Shown here: positions 55,056 to 64,000 of the stretch, one piece after another
Numbering within the stretch: position 1 is the first letter of the stretch
How the letters are laid out: every line of letters begins with the position of its first letter
From: Anthopleura xanthogrammica
Taxonomy: Eukaryota; Cnidaria; Anthozoa; Actiniaria; Actiniidae
Length of the DNA: 64,000 nt
Reading direction: 5' to 3'
Assembly (NCBI GenBank): GCA_964019055.1
Contig: OZ025211.1
Coordinates: 13,592,082-13,656,081 of the forward strand
The notes under the pieces: model-generated
What the model saw: the letters and a program-made list of their open reading frames with translations, nothing else
What the model was told of the DNA's origin: nothing
Databases searched by the model: none
Position numbers and translations under genes: made by a program

Positions 55056-57060
55056 GTGATCTCATGGCAGCTGGGAGAGAACACTAAGGCGACGAAACAC
55101 GTAGAAAAACTTAAGATTGACTCAATGGATAACTTCATTTACCTTATGGTGGCAGTAGCAAACAAATACTACAAGAATGCTTTAAATGAGGACACTGTTT
55201 TATACAAACAGACCAAAGATGGTGGAATATGCAAGCCAGTGGTAAATAGTAACCATTAAATCAAGAATACTTCTAACAGACTGTAGCCACTGTCTACATA
55301 GTAGGAAACAAAGGTATTCTAATCACATTTAGAATATATTTTTTCTTGCAAACATTGCTATTAATTTAATTATTCAATCAATTTCTAGGGTCGCTATCTT
55401 CCATTCATAGAATGGGAAGACAGGGCATACAAAAGTATAAGAAAAGCACCAAAAGAATTGTTAAAGATAGTTTCTACCCCATTGGTCTGCATGCAACAAA
55501 GAAACGAGAGCAGAAAGAAATACAGGAACAGCTAGTTGAAGCAAACACGAAATCAGAGGTAAGAATAAATCTTTCTTTTAAAGTCCCTTTATCAGAAAAA
55601 TCAGGCAGGAGAAGACGAAAAGAAACAATCGAGGCATGTGGTGAAGTACATGGTGCTAATTAAAAAAAACAACCCAACTCCTGCACTTGATGGGATGTGG
55701 TGTACTTTAATAAATGAAATTACACCAAAAAGGCTTGAAAGCTACATTTCCACATCAAACAAAGCTAAAATAAAAGCCTTGCCAAATGTTGTAGAGAAAG
55801 AAGTTAAGAAATTTGAAGACAGTAAGGAAAACATTATCCGCAGTGTCAAGGTATTATATAGTGGAGGCCTTCTAAGTAAGGAGAAGTACAAATCTATTCG
55901 AACCAACCTTTCTTTTAATAATACAACTAAAAAGAGGCTTACCTTTATGGAAGGGGTTGGCTTACCTAATCTAGTACCACATGACCGATTAGTGAAATTC
56001 ATTCAGGCAGTTGATTTCAATGATAATGTGAAGGATATGGCAGTACTACAAGATGATGATGATGATGTTGTGCATGGAGCTTACCGTGAACTTGAAGCAT
56101 ACCTTTTAGTTCTTGCTGAAATGTATGTTTCTATAGATTAAGCCCTTGGAGAAAATTCATTTATCCATCACTTTGGAAGTGAAAAATATCATTTCAGACT
56201 TGCAATTGGTGCAGATGGAGCCCCCTTTGGCGACATGATGAGGCGACAGCATGGTTATTGTCCTTTTTAAATTTTGGAAGCAGAATTACCAGTCAGAATG
56301 AGAATTTGTTGATTGCTGGGGCAAACTGTAGTGAAGGTCATCCTTGTATGCGAAAGTATGCCAAAAAAATAATCCAAGAAATCAATACCATTTCATGTAA
56401 GCCATATGAAATAAGTGGCTTCAGAGTAAAATTCTCCTTTGAACTTTCGCCCTGTGATATGAAGTGGTTGGCATTTGTCGCAGGAGAACTAACAAATGCA
56501 GCACACTTTTTCTCTTCATTTGGAAATGTAAACCATGATGACAAGGCAACTGTACATGCTTCTCTTGGGAGTGATGAACAATCCACATGGTATCCCTGGT
56601 CATATACCTAAAGGCTTGAGATCGCGACAAAGGTTCAGGGCAAGAAGCAAGAGTTAGACAAGACAAATTTGTGTGACTCAACAAAGCGAAAGAAAGTGCT
56701 AGAATTTATCAGATCTGAAAATTCTCGGCAAGAGAGAAAACCACTTTTAGGAAGATTGATAGACTATGCCTTTGCTGAGCCATTGCACTTAGGCAATAAT
56801 GGGTGGCAGTATTTACATAATTGTTTCCTTGAATTTGCCATAACTAAATCCAACATACCTCGTACTTGCACTAATGCTGCTGACCTTCCTGCAGACTGTC
56901 CTTTCAATCTTTATCTTACCTGCCTAAAAACTGAAGTAAATGTCACTCGCCTGGCCAAAAAGTTGAACAAATGGTTTAGAGAAGGGAGAAAGCAGAAGTT
57001 TGACTACAGATTCACAGGAAAGGAAACTAAAAAAATGTTAAGACAGATTTGCAGTATCTG
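55056..57060 (+). pseudogene. Multicopy ORF family with GADGAPFG motif
   Basis: Exon-like pieces: 55056-55248 (donor-like GTG^GTAAAT), 55390-55559 (after TTTCTAG, ending GAG^GTAAGA), then 55638-56141, 56150-56611 and 56669-57060 in varying frames. Visible segments are VLYSGGLLSKEKYKSIR, GVGLPNLVPHDRLVKFI, LAIGADGAPFGD, NENLLIAGANCSEGHP, CDMKWLAFVAGELTNAAHFF and a basic C-terminal region with NGWQYLHNCFLEFAI. I recognise the family as repetitive in cnidarians but know no function. A stop near 56139, a frameshift near 56225 and a stop at 56609 break it. Confidence 0.55.
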
Positions 57061-57360
57061 AGATTTCTAGCTTTGTGTCAATCAATGTAGACTCACACAT
57101 GAAGGGAAGCCAGCTACATTAGCAATAGAATAAACATAGAAATTACTTTCTAAAATCTTTGAAAGTATCTGCCCACAGCACCTACAAGCTAACCCCTTCC
57201 CCAAGAAAAAAAGGACATTGCATTTACCCTGCAAATCTATAACTAATCAGTCAGTGCTTATATTCTTGACAGAGTTTGAGACAAGAAGAAGCCCTGACAT
57301 GCTACAACTGAGGAATTCAAAGTCATTGGTTAATTAAATTAAATAAAGAGTGTGAGAAAA

Positions 57361-57361
<1 letters not shown>
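57061..57361. other. AT-rich spacer
   Basis: No gene seen between the ORF end and the ATT microsatellite. Confidence 0.4.

Positions 57362-57421
<60 letters not shown>
57362..57421 (+). repeat. (ATT)n microsatellite
   Basis: Twenty uninterrupted ATT units. The poly-Ile and poly-Asn ORF ends here are artefacts. Confidence 0.95.
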
Positions 57422-57422
<1 letters not shown>

Positions 57423-57423
57423 C

Positions 57424-58011
57424 GGCTTCATGATACAATGTCACAATGAGCTTCTGGATCTGGAAGCAGAGCTGCTGGGCACAGTGTGTAAGGATGTAGA
57501 GGTGGAGCCGGTTCTTCAGCAGATAACCGGAGAGACCTTGAACAGGGGTGCAAACAGATCCCCCGACGCCCGTCTTGACATCCACGCCAGAGGTTTCTGG
57601 GAGCGACAGAGGTCTGTATACTTTGATGTCCGGGTATGCCACCCTTATGCAGACTCCTACCGTGATCAGACACCTGAGCAAGCCTACAGGCAGCATGAGA
57701 ATGAGAAGAAACACAAATATGCCAACAGGGTCATGGAGGTGGAGCAAGGAATTTTGACGCCTTTAGTGTTCAGTACAACAGGTGGAATGGGCATTGAGTA
57801 CAAGATTTATCATAAACGCTTAGCTGAATTATTATCGATTAAGAAGGGAGAGAACTATGCCAATACGATTTCATGGGTTAGGGCCAAAGTTTCTTTTGAA
57901 CTCATACGTTCTGCTCTGCTTTGCCTTAGAGGATCAAGGTCTATAAGAAGAACAGTTGATACAACAAATATAGACATCTCCCTCGATAACGCTATTGCCC
58001 GAATGAGCTAG
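57424..58011 (+). pseudogene. LINE 3' ORF segment with restriction-like endonuclease signature
   Basis: Open frame of about 195 codons directly after the ATT array, stop at 58009-58011: [83 protein letters not shown] and [11 protein letters not shown]-x6-D with a following F-D-V resembles the PD-(D/E)xK core of the endonuclease at the C-terminus of R2/R4-type LINEs; the assignment is inference. The 5' part is lost. A second ATT tract lies at 58312-58342, 300 bp past the stop. Confidence 0.6.
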
Positions 58012-58497
58012 ACTTTTATTTTTATATTTTTATTTCTATATATATTTTTTAATTTACATTATATATATATATTGTTTTTTTAAAGATTGAACTTATATCT
58101 AAAGCATAAGGTTTTAGATAAAACTAGTGGTATATTTTCCCCATGGACTCCTAACCTCGTTTTGATGTTCATCAGTACTTTTTCTTTTGCTACTTCTAGA
58201 GATACGAATATAGTTATAAATTGTCTTGTTATAGATTGTGTAATTTGTTATTAATAAGTTTTATCAATGGATTATTATTATTAAAATTATTATAAAAAAT
58301 AAAATAAAAAATTATTATTATTATTATTATCATTATTATTTATTTCCAATTTGCTTAACGTTTTGCTTACAAAATTCTTAGCTGCCGAGTCCAATCCATG
58401 AGCCTTTGGAAAACTAGAATGTATTTAATTACTGATTTATTAAAAAATAAATAAAAAAATAGAGGATTGAAAGCTGATTAAATGATGAAAAACAAAA
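58012..58497. repeat. AT-rich 3' region with second (ATT)n tract
   Basis: AT-rich sequence with an ATAT run near 58062 and ATT repeats at about 58312-58342. Together with 57362-57421 it brackets the LINE segment. Confidence 0.6.
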
Positions 58498-58504
58498 TCA
58501 ATTA

Positions 58505-59713
58505 ATCATAAGAGTTCTCCTGATGATGTGAGCAGTTCCTAGGAGGCCAATCTTCTGCATTTCTGCGATAGGTATGTCTCCTTGTAATTTATTGACGTAC
58601 TGCTCTTGTCCTTGTGTATCAACCCAAGTGCTCCGATGACGATAGGTATGGATTTTGTTTCCATACCCCACATTTTTCTTATTTCTATTTCTAGATCTTT
58701 GTATTTGAAGAGTTTTTCTATCTGTTTTAAGGACACATTTCTTTCTGCTGGGATTGACACATCGATTAGAAGACATCGTTTTTCTAATTTGTTCTTGACT
58801 ATGATTTCTGGTCTGTTAGCTTTGATGGTTTTGTCCGTGTGTACTTGCATGTCCCATAAAATTGTTGCTGTATCGTTGTCCATTACTTTTTCAGGGTCAT
58901 GTTCATACCATTTCCTGCATACGTCGAATCCATACTGCTTGCAAAGCTTTCAGTGAACGTATGTCCCAACTTTATCGTGTCTTTCTATGAACTCTTTCTT
59001 TGCGAGAACAGGACAGCCTGATATAATGTGATCGATAGTTTCGTCGTATTCACCGCACATTCTGCATTTGATGTTAACATCTTTTCCTATGAGCTTGTTC
59101 TCGTAGTACCTTGTAGCAAGTGTCTGATCTTGCGCTGCTATGATGAGTCCCTCTGTCTCTGCCTTTAAGCCTGTTCCTTTCAACCAACTGTGTGTTCTCT
59201 GTTTGTACACATCTGCTTTGTTCACTTGCCTTTTGTACTGGCCATGAAGGGGTTTAGATTCCCACTTTTCACGTTGTTCCGTTTGCAGATGGTCTTTGTA
59301 GGTGGTCTTTAATCTTCGTGCTTTTTCGATACTGGAAACGTCTTTTTCTTTCGGTAAAGATTCTGGAACATTTGCTTCGGCAGCTTCAGCTTTGAATCTT
59401 TTGCTTTCTTTGTGTATTGAGTACATCTTTTTGTTGTTTTCATGCTTAGAGACTAGACCTAGAAGGCATTCTTGGTTTTCTTTCAGGTACATGTCCAGGC
59501 CGATAGTTGATATTTTGTACGACTTTTCTATCTGGACGAGTCCTCTACCTCCTTCTTTCCCTTTTACATAAAATCTGTCAACATCCGCTTTAGGGTGATG
59601 CATACGGTTCATTGTTAGATATTTCCTTGTCTTTGTGTCTAATCTTTTGATCTCACTTAACTTCCAGTTGATTATGTTGAAACTGTATGATACTACAGGC
59701 ACAGCTAAGGTGT
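58505..59713 (-). pseudogene. Restriction-endonuclease-type LINE (R2/R4-like), C-terminal half
   Basis: From 59713 downward the frame is open for 250 codons (59702-58950): AVPVVSYSFNIINWKLSEIK, GGRGLVQIEKSYKISTIGLD, CRMCGEYDETIDHIISGC-type zinc knuckle and KKEFIERHDKV. After a shift, 58883-58539 carries NRPEIIVKNKLEKRCLLIDV with a distal KYKDLEIEIRKMW, fitting the PD-(D/E)xK endonuclease of these elements. The end (IGLLGTAHIIRRTL) is in a third frame near 58520. The polymerase part upstream is cut off at the TTAA of the second TTAA transposon. Confidence 0.75.
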
Positions 59714-59717
59714 TAAG

Positions 59718-62392
59718 AGTAAATGTCAGTAAAAATCAAACAAAATTCAAAAATTCGCGGACACGGCCCAAAAATCGTGTTGGCTTATATTTTGATCATT
59801 GATAGGGTAGGGTATGTAGGTAAACGAAACGGGGTTGATTAGTTGAAATATTCGTTATTTTGAAAAATATCGACCAAAGACGATGCCAGCCTGATTTCGA
59901 CTCACACGACTAGGTATTTAGCCGATTTTTGAGTGTCTCGTAAACTCGCTAAAACAAAATAAAAAGTCATTCATTCATTGTATCTAGGTCAATTGGGCCT
60001 AGTACGGCCAAGATATAACAGTTTCATTAAATATGGATTATTTTGGATAGGAACGGAGACCTTAATTAACTAGTAAACTACCCGTTACTCAAGCGAAGAA
60101 TAATATACGAGGTGTTTCATCAAAACTCTCGATATTTATACCAGAAGGTTCACAAAAGGATGTTCTTTAAAGTTATAAAAAAAATTCTGGGCTCTTTTTG
60201 ATTTTAGTCGAATAAGAGCCCTTTACTTTTCACAAATTTCGGGTTTTGTTCCACTGACACTGAAAGCGACAACCAACCTCATTTGCGAAGTTGCGAGTCA
60301 AAAAATAGTTTTTCAAGACTAAAAATGTTTCCAGGATTGCTAGAAAATATTACTTTACATCATGAAAAGTATTTCTAATACGTCTAGCAATTTGATTGTG
60401 AACTGGTTGAAATATTTTGTCAAACTAAAGAAAAATAATAGTGCTGCCGCAGTCTGCGTAGTCAGTCAAATAAGGGCATAATATATATCGCAACTGACAT
60501 ATTTAGGGTACACTGCAGTACTATATTAATATGAAAATGATTAGAAGTACTGTACTCGTAAATACAAGCAGCTTTTAATGAATATCAAATAAAATTTGGA
60601 ACTTTATTGATACGATTCTTTTTGCGATATGTCATTGTGATGAACCACTTGTAGATTTCAAACCGCCCTAATTAGTATTCATGTTGTCTTTCTCGTCGGT
60701 CGTCGTACACTGTAGCACGCACTATATTTATTAGCATGAAAATAAATAAGAGTACAAATACAAGCAGCTCTTAATGAATGTCACATAAAATTTGAATTTA
60801 TTTACGAGTTTTCACGATATTTGTTGTTAGAAATCTACTAGTGACGACTGTTTACTGTACAGTGACATGTAAAATATTACATTGTTATATCTAGAATAAG
60901 GTCTAGGGTGCTTGATACTAGTTTTATCATGTATCTTGTACTATCCACTTTTCTTTTCTTTTTTTTTTAATTGTAAATTGTATGTGTTTGTAGTTGTATC
61001 TGTTCTGTCTGTACTTTATTAAGCCACATGCGGCATTTAGGACAAATTCCTTGAACAAATGTTACAAAAAATACAAATTAGTCTCAAAATTTATGATAAC
61101 GAGGCTCCCTCTCTTAAAACAATCATATATATATCGGAACCAATATTTTTTCCTTTCTGCTTGCGGGATTCCTGTGGTTTTGGCTGGAAAATAAAAATGA
61201 TACATACCGCACTCCCTACCCCCAATGCTCAGATGGATCGTGGCATTTTCGGCGCAATTAACTTTGTGATAGCGAGTGTATACGTGGTTTCAGCAAAATT
61301 TACTCGTACATGAATGTTTTATATTTCTTGAACAAGACGCTGGTGGCAGCGTGCACTGGGTTACCTGGACCGGGTGCGACCAGGGGCAGGAGGGAGGGGG
61401 AGGGTCCTAGGGTGCCCTTGACCCACCCTTTGTGGAAAAACAGTGATCAATTATAAAATAAGCTGACTGTAATTTGGTTTTTAATATTTCTGATGTGTCA
61501 TACTGTCAAGGCCCTCGTTATCTTTTTTCGTCGTTTTTCAAAAGACAGTGAGAGACTGCCTACTATAAATGTACAGTGAAAGCCATATTGGAAAAAATTA
61601 AATCAAAAACTAAATCATCGAAAATACCCATTTTGGTGAAGTCCAACTTCCATATCTCCGATTCCAGTCCGAGTTTTATCATACGTAATTAAGTGTCGTT
61701 GTCAGAGAAAACCAGGCAGAGCCTGCGGATGAAGGTTGGCCGATTTCCTTCAAATTTCTACTATAGATTCTCCTTTCGAAATGATTAAGAATGATGGGTT
61801 TCTTGGGTATATTCATTTGTTTCTTCCGAGATTTGACCACCCCCCCTTGTTTTTGCTAATTTGCATAAGAAATTTATCTCGAATTTAGGGTTATTTGCAT
61901 AGGATTTTTGACCTACTTCCCATTGATTGTTATCGCTCATACTCTTTGTACGAAATATCCCACATCTGATGAAATGATTATCAACAGATGAGCTGTTTTG
62001 GGTAACTTTGGTTATCACAACAAATTTTTAATTTTCGCTTCTGAGCAGCTTTGAGAAATGTAGCAATTTTCGGTCATTTAAAAAAAATAATTTCTCCCAT
62101 GTGCGCGAACGAATTTTGGAGTAAAACCACTCAATCTGTAGTGTTTCTATAGTAGATTGAAGGCAAATAAATTTTAGGTTGGGACCTATCAACACTTTTG
62201 AGCGAAAGGCCATTACATCTGCTAAAAATTTGCATATATTTTACCGCAACTTGTTTACGTTTCGCAGACGTCTCGCATAGAAACTTGTACAAATTTGTAT
62301 TTTAGCGTTTACATTCTGTTTTATGTCTGTTTTGATCATCTTTCTGGTGCAGGAACAGGAGATTGAAATAAAAGCATTGCATTTTGACTTTG
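59718..62392. other. 5' non-coding region of TTAA transposon copy 2
   Basis: No supported ORF. An imperfect direct duplication is present: about 60505-60655 and 60702-60845 share ACAAGCAGCT(T/C)TTAATGAAT, CATAAAATTTG and TACACTG(C/T)AG words. It probably includes a long terminal repeat as in copy 1, whose partner is outside the window. Confidence 0.5.
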
Positions 62393-62426
62393 TTTTTGTC
62401 TAGAGATTTTAATCTCTAGACAAAAA
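62393..62426. other. Perfect 16-bp hairpin before the first exon
   Basis: TTTTTGTCTAGAGATT, two-base loop TT, then the exact complement ending GACAAAAA. It lies 127 bp upstream of the ATG at 62553. A transcript would form a stable stem; role unknown. Confidence 0.8.
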
Positions 62427-62552
62427 AATTGACAGCTACTTGATTTCTAACAGACTGCCTTTTAGATCGTCGCGTCACTATGTAGTCAATGGCAATAGAA
62501 ATATTCCGATAATCTACCAGTCGAATTGTGAAACCTTACTAAGATTTCTAAC

Positions 62553-64000
62553 ATGAGTTCGATGAGTTGCTCTTTTATTTCTAACGAATCGCCTTGTGAT
62601 GATGTGGGTATTGGAACATCTATAATACCTCTTGTAGCATGTAATCGAGATATGAATCCTCTTCTCGAAAGCATTGGCGTGAGCGGTCCAAGTGTTGTAA
62701 GCGAAGCAGATCTCATCATGAATCGCGCTGGGTATTTCACTGCTTCTCCACAAGAGAAAGCTGTAATGACAGTTTGTCCAAAACACAGAAAGTCACTGAC
62801 ATCCGACTGGGCTGGCCGTAAGAGCAACAAATGTGCTTATCCTTTTCACAAAGGAGAAAAGAGGAAGCTACCTAAACCACGTCGTGTAAATGCTGTAATG
62901 TCAACAGAAATATATAACGAACACAGCATTGTGGTTCCCATTGGATCAGGTAAGAACAGCATTAGCTTCTTATATAAAAATCAATATCTGCAATTTATTT
63001 TTTGAACTCGACACGTATGCATAATTTCACAGCAAGTGTAAAATGCTTCATAATAAGAACGGAACATTCTATGGTTTCTGATGTACTGTTGGTATGCTTG
63101 TGTATATATCGGGTGGATCATAATTTTAGGTTTTAGTATTTTAATTATTCTTAGTTGATTTTAGTAGTTATTATTTTTATAATTATGTTACATTTTTTAT
63201 TTTTATCATTTTTTCAATATTTGTTATTGTATTCTTTTATTGCGCATTTGATCATATTTCAATGGAATTTGCGCATTATAAATATTATTATTATTATTAA
63301 TATTATTATTATCTTTTATCTGGGGAGGGGGTGCAGAACTCTCACCCCACCCCCACCCCCAAAGCGACATGAAAATGCCAGAAAAATATTCATGCATGCG
63401 GAGGAAAAATTTTTGCACACATCTCCCACCCCTTTCCCTTCACAAACCTAAGGGTACATCAGCTAATTGGAGCTAGTGAGTGCAGAGTGATACTGAAAAA
63501 AAGCAAGGAATTCGTAAAAATGTATGTTACAAAAAAATGCAATTTTTTTCATGCAATTGATGATTGAATTGGATGGGTGGGTTAGTAAATGAATGAAGAA
63601 AGGGAGGTAGGGAGGAAGAAAGTAGGGAAGGAAGGAGGGAATATTCTTTCAAGAAAATACGCAGTATTTGAATTATTTAGTATTTTTACAAAGCGGTTTA
63701 TTCCATTGTAGCTATTTGTACTCTTTGCCGTAAAGATCACTACAAGACACACGGCACCAAGCATAGCGAAGAGGTATGTAATTATGGTTAAGTAGACCTT
63801 GTTTTAAAAGTACTTACATGAGTAAAAACTTATATATTTTTGTAATACACATTCGTTCCTTCTTTTAATTTGTCTGTAGCATCCGTCATTGCAGCAAAAA
63901 GATAAACACAAAGAAATAATTCCAGAAAAAGATGACAACGAAAAAATGATTGCAGAGAGTGGTGGTGATAGTGAATCGGATGAAGTGATTGCCGTTTCTT
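62553..64000 (+). CDS. TTAA-transposon gene, intact 5' exons (partial)
   Basis: Exon 1 62553-62949 starts at ATG and includes MTVCPKHRKSLTSDWAGRK, KCAYPFHKGEKRKLPKPRRV and EIYNEHSIVVPIGS, with Cys/His positions suggesting zinc binding. The donor is TCAG^GTAAGA. Exon 2 63712-63773 (acceptor CCATTGTAG, donor GAG^GTATGT) continues in phase as CTLCRKDHYKTHGTKH, adding a CxxC...H...H group. Exon 3 starts at 63880 after TTTGTCTGTAG, is acidic (ESGGDSESDE) and runs off the window. No stop or frameshift. Splice phase at GS^A equals that of copy 1 at 28362. This may be a functional transposon protein N-terminus; the DDE-like region would lie downstream. Confidence 0.75.
62950..63711 (+). other. Intron 1 of the TTAA-transposon gene
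   Basis: 762 bp, GT-AG bounded, AT-rich with ATT runs near 63280-63310 and a CACCCCCACCCCC stretch near 63345. ORFs read through it are not genes. Confidence 0.65.

Larger units (their letters stand above)
59714..64000 (+). mobile_element. TTAA-flanked DNA transposon, copy 2 (runs off the window)
   Basis: TTAA at 59714-59717 is followed by GAGTAAATGTCAGTAAAAAT and CAAACA, closely matching the end of copy 1 over about 30 bp. The rest of the terminal region differs, so this is a sister subfamily. Inside, the first exons of the same gene family are intact (62553 onward). The element interrupts the minus-strand LINE ending at 59713. The right end lies beyond 64000. Confidence 0.7.

Noticed and set aside
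57334..57747. ORFs with poly-Asn or poly-Ile stretches
   Set aside because: They read through (ATT)20; the minus-strand ORF is a shadow of the plus-strand LINE segment.

Overview
The window looks like gene-poor heterochromatin of a marine invertebrate, most likely a cnidarian such as a stony coral. That assignment is an inference from the mix of elements: DIRS/Ngaro tyrosine-recombinase retroelements, CR1/L2-like, Tx1/L1-like and restriction-endonuclease-type LINEs, TTAA-flanked DNA transposons, and decayed multicopy ORF families. There are no bacterial operons, CRISPR arrays, rRNAs or recognisable tRNAs. Coding matches carry many frameshifts and stops, and several genes contain consensus GT-AG introns. 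Nearly everything is mobile or repetitive.

Layout. (1) 46-14914 is one giant foldback structure: near-identical outer arms, a 7-bp GATCAAC satellite, an AT-rich array, a core ~143-bp satellite organised as ~577-bp four-unit repeats, then the same blocks inverted. (2) 15.0-22.3 kb holds a short hairpin repeat, minus-strand LINE and DIRS reverse transcriptase remnants, and a smaller block of the same foldback satellite that has captured a LINE 3' end. (3) 22.3-26.5 kb is a decayed multicopy gene cut by a possible solo LTR and by a Harbinger-like transposon. (4) 26.9-52.9 kb is a deep nest. The parts of a HECT-type E3 ligase-like gene (plus strand) and of an rve/DDE integrase gene (minus strand) converge, and between their pieces lie a 6.9-kb TTAA transposon, a ~6-kb Ngaro/DIRS-like retroelement with identical split repeats, LINEs and MITEs. 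(5) 52.9-59.7 kb holds a MITE, two more decayed multicopy ORF families, and two restriction-endonuclease-type LINE 3' regions near ATT microsatellites. (6) From 59714 to the window end lies a second TTAA transposon whose first three exons are intact.

How the parts fit. At three insertion sites (27062, 23438, 42158), removing the element plus one copy of its target-site duplication leaves a continuous reading frame across the junction. This fixes element boundaries and target sites without a database search. The relative order can partly be read: the host-like ORFs are oldest, and the Ngaro-like element, whose two 182-bp repeats are identical, looks youngest.

The most interesting candidates are the giant foldback satellite element; the possible two-gene rve integrase plus HECT ligase element; and the TTAA transposon family, which encodes a DDE-like protein with a C2H2 finger and a homeodomain-like tail and has an apparently intact 5' gene part at the right edge. 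Protein family names come from motif recognition by eye, not from searches.
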